The notes beneath the pieces are model-generated. The model worked only from the letters and a program-made list of their open reading frames with translations. It was not told the DNA's origin and made no database searches. The position numbers and the translations under genes were made by a program. From CADEDH01 sp041394285 (lineage in GTDB: Bacteria > Actinomycetota > Acidimicrobiia > Acidimicrobiales > SZUA-35): DNA of 64,000 nucleotides. Where the stretch lies: positions 744,001 through 808,000 of the forward strand of contig JAWKIL010000001.1 of NCBI GenBank assembly GCA_041394285.1. The letters run 5' to 3'. Positions 1 to 8,989 of this stretch are shown one piece after another. The stretch's first letter is position 1. Each line of letters opens with the position of its first letter.

Positions 1-632
1 AGCGCTGCCGCCACCTGGCTCACCGCCAGGGCACCCAGGGCGCCGGCCAGCGGCGGGAGGTCACCCCGGCCGGCGCTGGCCGCCGCCGCCACCGGGCCGA
101 CGACCACCGCCAGCATCAACGTCAGGGCCAACCCGGCGGTGGCGAGGCCGTCGCCGACGACGGCCATCGTGGCACCGGGCAGGCGCAGCATCACGCCGAC
201 CAGGCAGAACAGGCTGGCGAGCCACAGGTTCAGGGCGACGCTCCACAGGGTGACGACCGCCAGCTTGGCCGCCACCACCGCCCACCGGGGCACCGGCAGG
301 GCCAGCAGGTAGCGCAGCGTGCCGTCCTGGGCCTCCCGGCCGAACACCCAGGTGGCGATGAAGGCCAGCAGGAGGAGGTCGCCCACCGCCACCACCTGGG
401 CCAGGAACGACAGCAGCCCGGGCCAGTCGGCGGTGACGCCGGTGAGCGACGACTTGGCGCCCAGCAGCCCGAGGCGGCGGGCCCGGTCGGGATCGGCGGC
501 GATGAGCATGAACAGGGCGGCGATGCCGGCGGGAGCGGCCGCCGCCAGGGCCGTCATGGCCGGAACCGTCGAGCGCCGGACCTTGAGGGCCTCGGTGAAC
601 CAGGCGGCCCGCAGGGCGTCGAGCGAGCTCAT
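1..632 (-). CDS. ABC-2 type transporter permease (C-terminus cut off)
   Basis: Membrane subunit of an ABC exporter. The ATG (complement of 630-632) overlaps the stop of the upstream ATPase by 4 nt (ATGA), and the frame stays open to the window edge, so the C-terminus is missing. The translated part starts with MSSLDALRAAWFTEALKVRR, a cytoplasmic lead-in typical of ABC-2 permeases, and is followed by alternating hydrophobic stretches; a segment reading WVFGREAQDGTLRYLLALPV resembles the conserved loop of ABC-2/NatB-type permeases. It is the last visible gene of the TetR-ATPase-permease operon. The substrate cannot be read from sequence; drug, antibiotic or lipid export is inferred from context. 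Confidence 0.85.
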   Translation of the reverse strand, partial: MSSLDALRAAWFTEALKVRRSTVPAMTALAAAAPAGIAALFMLIAADPDRARRLGLLGAKSSLTGVTADWPGLLSFLAQVVAVGDLLLLAFIATWVFGREAQDGTLRYLLALPVPRWAVVAAKLAVVTLWSVALNLWLASLFCLVGVMLRLPGATMAVVGDGLATAGLALTLMLAVVVGPVAAAASAGRGDLPPLAGALGALAVSQVAAA

Positions 633-1567
633 GCCGCCACGCCTCCCGTGAGCTCCAGGAACAGGTCCTCCAGATCCATGTGCTCCACCGTGAGTGACGT
701 GGGCGCGGCTCCGGCGGCCACGATGATCCGGGCCACCCGGTCCGGCGACACCAGGGCCGCCGGGTCGACCGACTCGACCGTGGTGGCCGGATCGGCGGTG
801 GACGGGGTGGCCTCGATGCGCTCGGCTCGGAGGGCGGCGAGCGCACTGCGGGCGATGTCGGGGCTGCGGAACGTGGAGACCAGCCGGCTGGGCCCGCTGA
901 GCTGGTCGGCGTCGAGCTCGTCGACGAGGAGCCCACCGTGTATCACGCCCACCCGGTCGGCCAGGCGGGCCACCTCGGCGATGAGATGCGACGACATGAA
1001 CACGGTGACCCCCTCGTCGGCCAGCGACCGGACGAGGCGGCGGACCTCCACCACGCCGGCCGGGTCGAGTCCGTTGACCGGCTCGTCCAGCACGACCAGG
1101 CGGGGCCGGTGGGCGAGCGCCAGGGCCAGGCCCAGTCGCTGCCGGTTGCCCAGCGACAGGGCCCGGGCCGCCACGTCGGCGAAGGGGCCCAGGGCGAGCT
1201 GCTCGATGATCTCGTCGATCGCCTGCGGCGACAACCGTCGGTAGCGGGCGGCGATGGCCAGGTGGTCGCGGACGGTGAGGGTGGGATACAGGCCGGGCCC
1301 CTCCACCAGGTAGCCCACCTGGCTCCACAGGTCGGCTGGTGTGCGGCCGCCGTGGACCGGTCGGCCGAGCAGGCGGACCTCGCCGGCCGAGGGGCTGAGC
1401 AGCCCCAGCAGCGAGCGGATCAGGGTGGTCTTGCCCGCTCCGTTGCGTCCCAGGAAGCCGTAGACCTGGCCCGGGCGGACCGACAGGTCGATCCCGTCGA
1501 GCACGAGGGTGGGCCCGAACCGGTGGGTCAGGCCCCGGACCTCGATGGCGGGTGCCTCGCCGGTCAC
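629..1567 (-). CDS. ABC transporter ATP-binding protein, ABC-2 exporter type
   Basis: ATPase partner of the adjacent permease, 312 aa. Walker A GRNGAGKTT lies at about residues 40-48, the signature is LSLGNRQ (137-143) and Walker B is LVVLDEP (157-163). The LSLG form of the signature, instead of LSGG, is common in the bacitracin/natural-product resistance branch (family knowledge). I chose GTG at 1567 because it overlaps the TetR stop as GTGA; an upstream ATG at 1591 would add eight residues and lie inside TetR. A C-terminal extension after about residue 230 is typical of these exporter ATPases. It is translationally coupled to both neighbours. Confidence 0.93.
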   Translation of the reverse strand: MTGEAPAIEVRGLTHRFGPTLVLDGIDLSVRPGQVYGFLGRNGAGKTTLIRSLLGLLSPSAGEVRLLGRPVHGGRTPADLWSQVGYLVEGPGLYPTLTVRDHLAIAARYRRLSPQAIDEIIEQLALGPFADVAARALSLGNRQRLGLALALAHRPRLVVLDEPVNGLDPAGVVEVRRLVRSLADEGVTVFMSSHLIAEVARLADRVGVIHGGLLVDELDADQLSGPSRLVSTFRSPDIARSALAALRAERIEATPSTADPATTVESVDPAALVSPDRVARIIVAAGAAPTSLTVEHMDLEDLFLELTGGVAA

Positions 1568-2142
1568 CGCCGCAGCGCGTCCTTCAGCCACGCCCGCACC
1601 TCCTCCACCAGATCGGGGCCCACCTCGTCGCGGTGGAGGCCGACGAACACCAGGGACCGGAGCAGACCCAACAGCACCCGCTCCGACGGCAGATCGGTCA
1701 CGCCGCCGGCCCGCAGGGCGGCCACCACCCGGCCCACGAGCCGCACGTCGCGGTCCCGCATCCCCTCCAGCTCCGCCGCCGGGCGGCCCTGGAGGGCGAG
1801 CAGCCCCTCCGGGCTCATCACGACGGGGAGGAGGGGATTGGCCCGCACCGCGTCGAGGGCGGTGTCGACGATCACCCCCAGCCCGTTGGCCGGGTCGGCC
1901 CGAACCGCCGCCTCGACGGCGGCGTGGATCCCGACCTCGATCTCATCGAGCAGGGCGACGAGCAGGGCCTCCTTGCTCTCGTGGAAGCGGTAGAAGGCGC
2001 CCTTGGAGATGCCGGCCGCCCGGGCCAGGTCGTCGACCGTCGTGCGGCGCAGGCCGTGGGCGGCGAACGAGGTGCGAGCCGCGGCGTGCAGCCGGTCCCG
2101 TATCCGGTCGGTCTCGTCGGCGGTGAAGGCTCGGGGACTCAT
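1564..2142 (-). CDS. TetR family transcriptional regulator
   Basis: Transcriptional repressor of 192 aa, first gene of an operon with the ABC ATPase and permease. The N-terminal helix-turn-helix (about residues 18-60) contains TTVDDLARAAGISKGAFYRF, the diagnostic TetR recognition region; the C-terminal ligand domain is unassigned. The start ATG (2140-2142) lies 6 nt after a TAGGGT -10 box, so the mRNA is probably leaderless. A palindrome (2162-2186) covers the -35 region, so autoregulation and control of the efflux genes is the natural inference. Ligand unknown. Confidence 0.93.
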   Translation of the reverse strand: MSPRAFTADETDRIRDRLHAAARTSFAAHGLRRTTVDDLARAAGISKGAFYRFHESKEALLVALLDEIEVGIHAAVEAAVRADPANGLGVIVDTALDAVRANPLLPVVMSPEGLLALQGRPAAELEGMRDRDVRLVGRVVAALRAGGVTDLPSERVLLGLLRSLVFVGLHRDEVGPDLVEEVRAWLKDALRR

Positions 2143-2148
2143 GTCGCC

Positions 2149-2154
2149 ACCCTA
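2149..2154 (-). promoter_or_regulatory. -10 box of the TetR operon (leaderless)
   Basis: Minus strand TAGGGT, 6 nt before the ATG of the TetR gene. A -35-like TAGACA lies at 2172-2177, exactly 17 nt upstream. One of 13 sites in the window with an exact TANNNT box at this distance. Confidence 0.65.
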
Positions 2155-2161
2155 CGACCCT

Positions 2162-2186
2162 ATGACCGATTTGTCTATATGGTCAT
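2162..2186. promoter_or_regulatory. Candidate TetR operator palindrome
   Basis: ATGACC (2162-2167) and GGTCAT (2181-2186) form a 6 bp inverted repeat with 13 nt between the arms. It spans the -35 region (2172-2177) and part of the spacer of the predicted TetR promoter, the usual place for an autoregulatory operator. The tie to this TetR protein is inferred. Confidence 0.5.
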
Positions 2187-2242
2187 TGGTCCAAGGGCAT
2201 CGGCGGGCCGATCGGTCGGCCGGTTGGTCGGCGGCGGGTGGC

Positions 2243-3559
2243 TCAGGCCACCAGGGGAAGGGCGCTGCCCATGGCGTGGACCAGATGGTCGGCGTCGTGG
2301 TCGGTGGTGGCCAGGTTGAGGCAGCCCAGGCCGTAGCCGGGGAGATAGACCTCCCGCTCCAGCAGACGCTTCTGCAGGCGGTCCATCACCGCCGCCTCGT
2401 CGGGCCGGAGGTGGGCGTCGCGGTACGACACGATCGGCCGGTCGTGGGGGTGGATGCGGAACAGCGACCCCGCCCCCGTCACCTGCCACGGCAGCCCCAG
2501 GGCGGCGAACAGGCCCCGGAGGCCGATCCGGACCCGGTCGCCCACCGCCTCCAGCCGGGCGAACGAGGCCTCGGTGAGCTGGGCCATGCAGGCCCGGCCG
2601 GCCACCATCGTGACCGGATTGGCCGAGAACGTGCCGCCGGCCGGTACCGCGGCCCGTTGGCCGTCCACCGAGGCGAACACCTCCATCACGTCGGCCCGGC
2701 CCCCGATGGCCCCCACCGGGTAGCCGCCCCCGATGATCTTGGCCAGCGCCGTGAGGTCGGGCTCCAGGCCCAGGCGGCCCTGGTTGCCGGCCAGTCCCAG
2801 GCGGAACGTGATCACCTCGTCCACGATCACCAGCGCCCCCACGGCCCGGGCGGCGGCGAAGACCGCCCGGAAGAACTCGGGGTCGGGGTCGGGCAGGCCC
2901 ACCCGGCTGGGCATGGTGTCGATCAGCACCGCCGCCAACTTCTCGCCGCAGCGGTCGATGATGGACCGGGCGGCGGCCGGGTTGTTGAACGGCAACACCG
3001 CCACCTCGTCGCCCACCGAGGGCGGCGCCCCCACGGCGTAGGGGACCGAGGCGGGGGCGTCGGGATCGCCCCAGTTGTCGGGGCCGGCCCCCAGCGAGGT
3101 CTCCACGTGGTCGTAGGTGCCGTGGTAAGCGCCCTCCAGCTTCACGATCATGGGCCGCCCGGTGAAGGCCCGGGCCGCCTTGATGGCCCCCATCACCGCC
3201 TCGGTGCCGGAGTTGGCGAACCGGACCCGCTCGATCGACGGCACCCGCTCGCACAGCAGCTCGGCCAGCTCGATCTCGGCCTCGGTGGCCAGGGCGAAGC
3301 CGGTGCCCCGGGCCAGCTGGGCCGCCACCGCCTCGTTCACCACCGGGTCGGCGTGGCCCAGGATGATCGAGGTGAAGTTGTTGTTGACGTCGAGGTAGCG
3401 GTGGCCGTCGACGTCGTACACCCACGCCCCCTCGCCCCGGTCCACGTAGATCGGGTGGGGCCGCACCAGCACCAGGCTGCGGGACGCCCCGTCGGGGATC
3501 GACCGCCGGGCCCGCTCGTAGAGGCGGGCCGAGCGGGACTGGGGGTCGGGGTAGGCCAT
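2243..3559 (-). CDS. Glutamate-1-semialdehyde aminotransferase-like class III aminotransferase
   Basis: PLP-dependent class III (fold type I) enzyme of 438 aa. Visible marks are SGTEA (117-121), the aspartate pair region IVDEVIT (D247) and the PLP lysine in LAKIIGGGYPVGAIGG (K274), which match the GSA aminomutase (HemL) group. The start ATG (3557-3559) has AGGAGG about 9 nt upstream; the frame is open much further 5', but that extension lies antisense to the hydantoinase gene and is rejected. The neighbour is a hydantoinase, not haem genes, so a catabolic amino-acid or beta-amino-acid transaminase or mutase role is more likely than tetrapyrrole synthesis (inference). The two genes are divergent and 96 bp apart. 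Confidence 0.85.
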   Translation of the reverse strand: MAYPDPQSRSARLYERARRSIPDGASRSLVLVRPHPIYVDRGEGAWVYDVDGHRYLDVNNNFTSIILGHADPVVNEAVAAQLARGTGFALATEAEIELAELLCERVPSIERVRFANSGTEAVMGAIKAARAFTGRPMIVKLEGAYHGTYDHVETSLGAGPDNWGDPDAPASVPYAVGAPPSVGDEVAVLPFNNPAAARSIIDRCGEKLAAVLIDTMPSRVGLPDPDPEFFRAVFAAARAVGALVIVDEVITFRLGLAGNQGRLGLEPDLTALAKIIGGGYPVGAIGGRADVMEVFASVDGQRAAVPAGGTFSANPVTMVAGRACMAQLTEASFARLEAVGDRVRIGLRGLFAALGLPWQVTGAGSLFRIHPHDRPIVSYRDAHLRPDEAAVMDRLQKRLLEREVYLPGYGLGCLNLATTDHDADHLVHAMGSALPLVA

Positions 3560-3643
3560 GGCGGGGGATCCTCCTGGTGGGTGGGGCCGGGCGGTGGGGG
3601 CACGCCTGCCGGGCAGGGCTTTTCCCGCTCGGCCGCGCTGTCG

Positions 3644-3649
3644 TAGCGT
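3644..3649 (+). promoter_or_regulatory. -10 box of the hydantoinase gene (leaderless)
   Basis: TAGCGT followed by 6 nt and then the ATG at 3656. No Shine-Dalgarno sequence is visible in the gap, consistent with a leaderless mRNA. Confidence 0.55.
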
Positions 3650-3655
3650 CTCACA

Positions 3656-6600
3656 ATGGCATCCTCCGAACCGCAGCCGCACGTGACCGCCGTCGAGCCG
3701 ACCGGCCGCCCCCGGGAGCCGTGGCGCATCGGGGTGGACGTGGGGGGCACGTTCACCGATCTGGTGCTGGCCGACGCCGACGGGCGCACGTGGGTGGCCA
3801 AGGTGCCCTCGGTGCCGACCGACCCCAGCCGGGGTGTGCTCAAGGCGCTGGAGCGCCTGGCCGCCGACCTCGGCTCGTCGGTCCCCGACGTGCTCGGCGG
3901 CTGCTCGCTGTTCGTCCACGGCTCCACCGTGGCCACCAACACCATGCTGGAGGGCAAGGGGGCCAAGGTGGGCCTGCTCACAACGGCCGGCTTCCGCGAC
4001 GCCCTGGAGGTGCGGCGGGGACTGCGGGAGGACCAGTGGGATCACCGGGCCCCCTACGCCCCCGTGCTCGTGCCCCGCTACCTCCGCTGCGGGGTCCGGG
4101 GCCGCATCGGGGCCGACGGCACCGAGCTGGAGCCGCTGGAACCGGCCGACGTGGCCGAGGCGGTGGCCGCCTTCGAAGCCGACGGTGTGGAGTCGGTGGC
4201 GGTTGCGCTGTTCAACAGCTTCGTCGACGACACCCACGAGCGGCAGGTGGCCGAGCTGCTGGACGAACGCTGGAGTGGCCGTTGGGTGACCCGGTCGGCC
4301 GAGATCTCGCCCACGATGGGGGAGTACGAGCGCACGTCCACAGCCGTGGTCAACGCCGCTCTGTCGCCCCGGATCGTGGCCTACCTGCGGGCGCTGGACG
4401 CCGAGCTGGCCTCTCTCGGGCTGCGCCGCCCACTGCTGATGGTCCAGTCGAACGGGGGCGCCGCCTCGGTGGAGCTGGTGGGTCCCCGGCCGGTGAACCT
4501 GCTGCTCAGCGGGCCGGCGGCCGCGGTCGGCGCCCTCAACCTGTACCGCCGGGCGATCGACGCCGCCCGGGGCCTGCCCGGCGGCGAGGCGGCCGACGCC
4601 GGAAACCTGATCTCCATGGAGATCGGGGGCACGTCGTGCGACGTGCTGCTCATGTCCAACGGCCAGGTGGCCACCCGCGACGACCTCCAGATCGCCGGCT
4701 ACCACGTGTCGACCCCCGCCATCGACATCCACACCATCGGGGCCGGTGGGGGCACGATCGCCGGCGTCGACTCGGCCGGCCTGCTGTTCGTGGGGCCCAA
4801 GGGGGCGGGGGCCGACCCCGGCCCCGCCTGTTACGGCCTGGGCGGCACCGAGCCCACGGTCACCGATGCCCAGCTCGTGCTGGGTCGCCTTCGCCCCGGC
4901 CCCTACGCCGGCGGGTCGATCAGCCTCGACCTCGACGCCGCCACCGAGGCCATCCGCAGCCGGGTGGCCGAACCGCTGGGGTTGGCCGTGGAGGACGCGG
5001 CGGCCGGGATCATCACCCTGCTGGAGCAGAACCTGCTGGGGGCGGTGGAGTACATCTCGATCGAGCGGGGTCACGCCCCCCGCCGGTTCACCCTGGTGGC
5101 AGCGGGCGGGGCCGGGCCCATGCACGGCGAGACCGTGGCCCGTGGCCTCGGCTGCCGCCGGGTCTACGTGCCCCGCGACGCCGGGGCCCTGTGCGCCGTG
5201 GGCATGCTCCACGCCGACGTGCGCCAGGACTTCCAGCGGTTCCTCACCGGCTCGCTCGACGAGATCCCGGCCGAGCGGGTGGCGGGCGCCGTCGGCGACC
5301 TGCAGGCCCAGGCCCACGCCGCGCTGGCGGCCGAGGGGTTCACCCCCGACCAGGTGACGCTGCGCACCGAGCTCGACCTCCACCACCCGGGCCAGCTGTG
5401 GTCGATCCGGGTGCCGGTGTCGCTCGGCGATGACGCCCCGGCCGCCCTGGACCGAGGGGCCGTGCGGGCGGCGTTCGAGACCGAGTACGAGCGGCTCTAC
5501 GGGCACGTGCAGGCGAACGGCACGATCCTGGTGGCCTCGGCCCGGGTGGTGGCCCTGGCCTCAACCGGCGCCATCGCCGATCCCGCCGAGGCCCCCGTCG
5601 ACACCCAGCCCCGGCCGGTGGAGCACCGCAAGGTGTGGCACGGCGCCTGGGGCTGGCTCGACACGCCGGTGTATGCCGGCGCCGACCTGCGGGCCGGGAT
5701 GACCTGCCCCGGGCCCCTGCTGGTGGAGGAGGCCACCACCACCGTGCTGGTGGGGCCGGGCACCGTGCTCGACGTCGACCCCACCGGCAACTTCGTGCTC
5801 GACCTCCAACCGGCAGCGCTGCCGCCGGCGACCCCGGCCGCTCCATCCGAGGCGCCGCACGCCCCGGTGACCACCCGGGACGGGCTGGACCCGATCGTGC
5901 TGTCGCTGATGCAGCACCGGTTGGACCAGATCAGCCGGCACATGGGGTGGGTGATGACCCGCACCGCCCGATCCACGATCTTCAGCCAGAGCCACGACTT
6001 CTCGTGCTTCATCTCCGATCCCGCCGGCACCCTCATCGCCAACGCCGACGGCATCCCCATACACACCTCGGGGGGCGGGTTCGCCGCCCGGGCCATCGTG
6101 GCCGCCTGGGGCGGCCGGATCCGGCGGGACGACGTGTTCCTGCTGTCGGACCCCTACGTGGCCGGCGGCAATCACCTCCCCGACTGGGTGGTGGGCCGCC
6201 CCATCTTCCTGCCGCCGGAGCCGGGCGACGTCGTCGATCCCGACGATCCCAACGAGGGCTGGCGCCTGGCCGGCTTCTGCTGCAACCGGGCCCACCAGAG
6301 CGACATCGGCGGCGGCCTGGCCGGCACCTACAACCCCGAGGCCACCGAGATCTGGCAGGAGGGGATCCGCCTGCCGGTGATGAAGCTGTACGACCGGGGC
6401 GAGGTGCGGGACGACCTGTGGCAGCTGCTGCTGATCAACTCCCGCACCCCGGAGCTGCTCGACGGCGACCTGCTGGCCATGGTCGGCTCCACCCGCATCG
6501 GGGGTGAGCGGGTGGCGGCCCTGGCCGCCGAGCTGGGCCTCGACTCGTACTTCGCCCACCTCGACGGCATCCTCAGCCACGCCGACCGCCGGATGCGGGA

Positions 6601-7666
6601 GGCGATCGCCGCCCTGCCCGACGGGGTCTACGAGGGGGCCGACCTGTCCGACAACGACTGCTTCGAGCGCCTCGACACCTGGATCCGGCTCCGGCTCACG
6701 ATCGCCGGCGACGAGATGACGCTCGACTTCAGCGAGTCCGATCCCCAGATGCGGGGGTTCAAGAACTCGTCGCTGGCCAACACGTACTCGGCCGCCTACC
6801 TGGCCCTGTCGGCCTTCTTCGACCCCGGCATCCCCCGCAACGAGGGCACGTACCGGGCGTGCCGGATCATCGCCCCCGAGGGCACGATCGTGAACGCCCG
6901 CCCCCCGGCCCCCATGACGATGAACACGGTGTACGTGGCCCACGAGATCGTGCACGCCGTGTGGAAGGCGCTGGCCCAGGCCGACCCCGAACGGGCCCTG
7001 GCCGGCTGGTCCAAGACCATGCACGGCCACGTGGCCGGCACCACGGAAGACGGCCGGACCTGGGTCATGTACCACTGGCACGCCATGGGCACCCCGGGCG
7101 CCACCCCCGAGCGCGACGGCTTCCCCCAGATGGGGCATCTGATCTCGCTGGGCGGGCTCGACATCGCCAACCTCGAGTTCCACGAGCAGAGCTTTCCCGT
7201 GCGCTACCGGCGTTGGGAGTTCCGCACCGACGCCGCCGGACCGGGCCGGCGCCGGGGCGGCAGCGGGATGCTGTACGAGGCCGACGTGCTGGCCCCCGCC
7301 GCCTGGTCGTTCCGGGCCGAGGGGCTCGACACCCCGTCGGGCTACGGCGTGCGGGGCGGGGGCGACGGCCTGGCCGGCCTGGAGTGGATCGAGCCGGCCG
7401 ACGCCGACCGCGACGGCGAGCGGTTCGTGCCCCCCAAGTACGGGGTGCGCCGCATGGGCCCGGCCCGCATGATCGCCCACACGCCGGGGGGCGGCGGCTG
7501 GGGCGACCCGTTCGAGCGGGAGCCCGAGCTGGTGCTGCGCGACGTGCGCGACGGGGTGGTCAGCCCCGGGGCCGCCCGCACCACCTACGGCGTGGCCGTC
7601 GACACCACCACCTGGACCGTCGACGACGGCGCCACCGCCCAGCTCCGCTCCGCCCCCCGGAGTTGA
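3656..7666 (+). CDS. Fused HyuA-HyuB hydantoinase/oxoprolinase family protein
   Basis: ATP-dependent amidohydrolase or carboxylase-type enzyme of 1336 aa. The N-terminal HyuA half carries the actin-fold phosphate motif GVDVGGTFTD (about 24-33) and GGAGPMHGE further on; the HyuB half starts near residue 742 with DPIVLSLMQHRLDQISRHMG and continues to a C-terminus with GGGGWGDP. In many bacteria HyuA and HyuB are separate; the fused form is typical of 5-oxoprolinase (about 1280 aa, family knowledge). Substrate could be 5-oxoproline, a hydantoin, a lactam or an aryl ketone; the sequence does not decide. It is divergent from the aminotransferase, suggesting joint use of a cyclic amide-derived amino acid. 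Confidence 0.9.
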   Translation: MASSEPQPHVTAVEPTGRPREPWRIGVDVGGTFTDLVLADADGRTWVAKVPSVPTDPSRGVLKALERLAADLGSSVPDVLGGCSLFVHGSTVATNTMLEGKGAKVGLLTTAGFRDALEVRRGLREDQWDHRAPYAPVLVPRYLRCGVRGRIGADGTELEPLEPADVAEAVAAFEADGVESVAVALFNSFVDDTHERQVAELLDERWSGRWVTRSAEISPTMGEYERTSTAVVNAALSPRIVAYLRALDAELASLGLRRPLLMVQSNGGAASVELVGPRPVNLLLSGPAAAVGALNLYRRAIDAARGLPGGEAADAGNLISMEIGGTSCDVLLMSNGQVATRDDLQIAGYHVSTPAIDIHTIGAGGGTIAGVDSAGLLFVGPKGAGADPGPACYGLGGTEPTVTDAQLVLGRLRPGPYAGGSISLDLDAATEAIRSRVAEPLGLAVEDAAAGIITLLEQNLLGAVEYISIERGHAPRRFTLVAAGGAGPMHGETVARGLGCRRVYVPRDAGALCAVGMLHADVRQDFQRFLTGSLDEIPAERVAGAVGDLQAQAHAALAAEGFTPDQVTLRTELDLHHPGQLWSIRVPVSLGDDAPAALDRGAVRAAFETEYERLYGHVQANGTILVASARVVALASTGAIADPAEAPVDTQPRPVEHRKVWHGAWGWLDTPVYAGADLRAGMTCPGPLLVEEATTTVLVGPGTVLDVDPTGNFVLDLQPAALPPATPAAPSEAPHAPVTTRDGLDPIVLSLMQHRLDQISRHMGWVMTRTARSTIFSQSHDFSCFISDPAGTLIANADGIPIHTSGGGFAARAIVAAWGGRIRRDDVFLLSDPYVAGGNHLPDWVVGRPIFLPPEPGDVVDPDDPNEGWRLAGFCCNRAHQSDIGGGLAGTYNPEATEIWQEGIRLPVMKLYDRGEVRDDLWQLLLINSRTPELLDGDLLAMVGSTRIGGERVAALAAELGLDSYFAHLDGILSHADRRMREAIAALPDGVYEGADLSDNDCFERLDTWIRLRLTIAGDEMTLDFSESDPQMRGFKNSSLANTYSAAYLALSAFFDPGIPRNEGTYRACRIIAPEGTIVNARPPAPMTMNTVYVAHEIVHAVWKALAQADPERALAGWSKTMHGHVAGTTEDGRTWVMYHWHAMGTPGATPERDGFPQMGHLISLGGLDIANLEFHEQSFPVRYRRWEFRTDAAGPGRRRGGSGMLYEADVLAPAAWSFRAEGLDTPSGYGVRGGGDGLAGLEWIEPADADRDGERFVPPKYGVRRMGPARMIAHTPGGGGWGDPFEREPELVLRDVRDGVVSPGAARTTYGVAVDTTTWTVDDGATAQLRSAPRS

Positions 7667-7714
7667 GCGTCACCACCCGCCCGAACTGGACGCCGAAAAC
7701 CGCGCCCCGCCGCC

Positions 7715-7797
7715 AACCGACGTCGCGAAACCCCCCCTTTGGGGGGTTTCGCGACGCAGTTCGCCGAGTTGTCGCGGAATCCGTTACACAGTTGGTC
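7715..7797. repeat. Family III structured element, copy 1 (15 bp perfect stem)
   Basis: GTCGCGAAACCCCCC (7722-7736) pairs perfectly with GGGGGGTTTCGCGAC (7741-7755) around a 4 nt loop. Upstream AACCGAC and a downstream block starting GCGGAATCCGTTACA at 7774 recur in the same order and almost the same spacing at 36298-36380. It lies 42 nt before the aldo/keto reductase start and 48 nt after the hydantoinase stop; it could end the first transcript or regulate the second. Confidence 0.7.
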
Positions 7798-7838
7798 GCC
7801 GGCCAGGCCGCCGGACGGACCGAGAGGAGCAACCGACC

Positions 7839-8870
7839 ATGTTGAAGACGGTGCAGCTGGGGGAGCGGAGCGGGTTGCGGGTGTCGGAGCTGTGCCTGGG
7901 CACGATGAACTTCGGGATCCCGGGCCGGGGCCACCAGGGCGACTGGACACTCGGGATCGACGAGGCCCGCCCCATCTTCCAGGCCGCCATCGAGCGGGGC
8001 CTGATCTGGTTCGACTGTGCCGACATCTACGGCCTCGGCGCCTGCGAGGAGGTGGTCGGGGCCCTGCTCAAGGAGCTCCTGCCCCGTGAGGAGTACGTGC
8101 TGGGCACGAAGATCTCGATGCCGCTGGGCAAGGGACCCAACGCCGGGGGCCTGTCGCGCAAGCACATCAAGGAAGGGGTGGAGGCAAGCCTCCGCCGCCT
8201 CGGCCACGACTACATCGACCACCTCGTGATCCACCGCCACCCCCACGGCATCCCGGGCCAGGCCCAGGCCCCCATCGAGGAGACCATGGAGGCCCTGCAC
8301 GACCTGGTGCGGGAGGGCAAGGTGCTGTACCTGGGCGGCTCGTCGATGTTCGCCTGGCAGTTCGTGGAGCTGCAGATGACGGCCCGCATGAACGGCTGGA
8401 CCGAGTTCGTCTCGATGCAGAACCACTGGAACCTGATCTACCGGGAGGAGGAGCGGGAGATGATCCCGTACTGCGCCCGCAACGGGATCGCCATCACGCC
8501 CTGGTCGCCGCTGGCCCGGGGCATCCTGGCCGGCTCCTACAAGGGCGGCTTCCAGGCCGGGTCCACCAGCCGCTCCCAGGGTCAGGACCGGGCCCGCACC
8601 GAGAGCCTCTACAAGGGCGAGATGGACTTCGCCATCGCCGAGCGGGTGGGGGAGGTGGCCGAGCGCTACGGCAAGAAGCCGGCCCAGATCGCCCTGGCCT
8701 GGTTGGTCAACAAGCCGGAGGTGACGGCCCCGGTGGTGGGCGTGTCACGCATCGAGCAGCTCGACGACCTGGTGGACGCCACCACGATCGTGCTCGACCC
8801 GGCCGACATCGACTATCTGGAGGAGCTGTATCAGCCCCTCGTCAACCTCCTGTCGATCGGGTCCAGCTGA
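7839..8870 (+). CDS. Aldo/keto reductase
   Basis: NADPH-dependent carbonyl reductase of 343 aa, cytosolic. The catalytic tetrad is complete: D59, Y64 (in DIYGLG), K91 (GTKISMP) and H132 (VIHRHPHG). The length and the C-terminal cofactor region (about 285-330) fit the AKR superfamily. The start ATG is preceded by GAGAGGAG, a good ribosome binding site, unlike the leaderless genes nearby. It stands alone behind the family III stem-loop. Substrate unknown. Confidence 0.92.
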   Translation: MLKTVQLGERSGLRVSELCLGTMNFGIPGRGHQGDWTLGIDEARPIFQAAIERGLIWFDCADIYGLGACEEVVGALLKELLPREEYVLGTKISMPLGKGPNAGGLSRKHIKEGVEASLRRLGHDYIDHLVIHRHPHGIPGQAQAPIEETMEALHDLVREGKVLYLGGSSMFAWQFVELQMTARMNGWTEFVSMQNHWNLIYREEEREMIPYCARNGIAITPWSPLARGILAGSYKGGFQAGSTSRSQGQDRARTESLYKGEMDFAIAERVGEVAERYGKKPAQIALAWLVNKPEVTAPVVGVSRIEQLDDLVDATTIVLDPADIDYLEELYQPLVNLLSIGSS

Positions 8871-8875
8871 CCCAC

Positions 8876-8987
8876 TCGGATCTCTGACCTCAGGTCCCGG
8901 TTTGGGGCCCGCCCGGTCAGAGTTCCGGGAGACCTATTCGGATCTCTGACGTCAGGTCCCGGTTTGGGGCCCGCCCGGTCAGAGTTC
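8876..8987. repeat. Tandem 50 bp direct repeat with internal inverted repeat
   Basis: Two 50 bp units (8876-8925 and 8938-8987) differ at one base. Each has arms ending CTCTGAC and GTCAGAG that extend to about 10 bp with one mismatch around a GC-rich centre containing GGTCCCGGTTTGGGGCCC. The pair fills the gap between the reductase stop and the promoter at 8990, so it may serve as a double terminator or regulatory site. Confidence 0.75.
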
Positions 8988-8989
8988 GC

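Noticed and set aside
2243..3559. Assignment as haem-pathway hemL
   Set aside because: Sequence type fits the superfamily but the neighbours are catabolic and there are no haem genes.
3560..5506. Long N-terminal extension of the aminotransferase frame (1087 aa reading)
   Set aside because: It is antisense to the hydantoinase gene, of biased low-information composition, and AGGAGG before ATG 3559 marks the real start.
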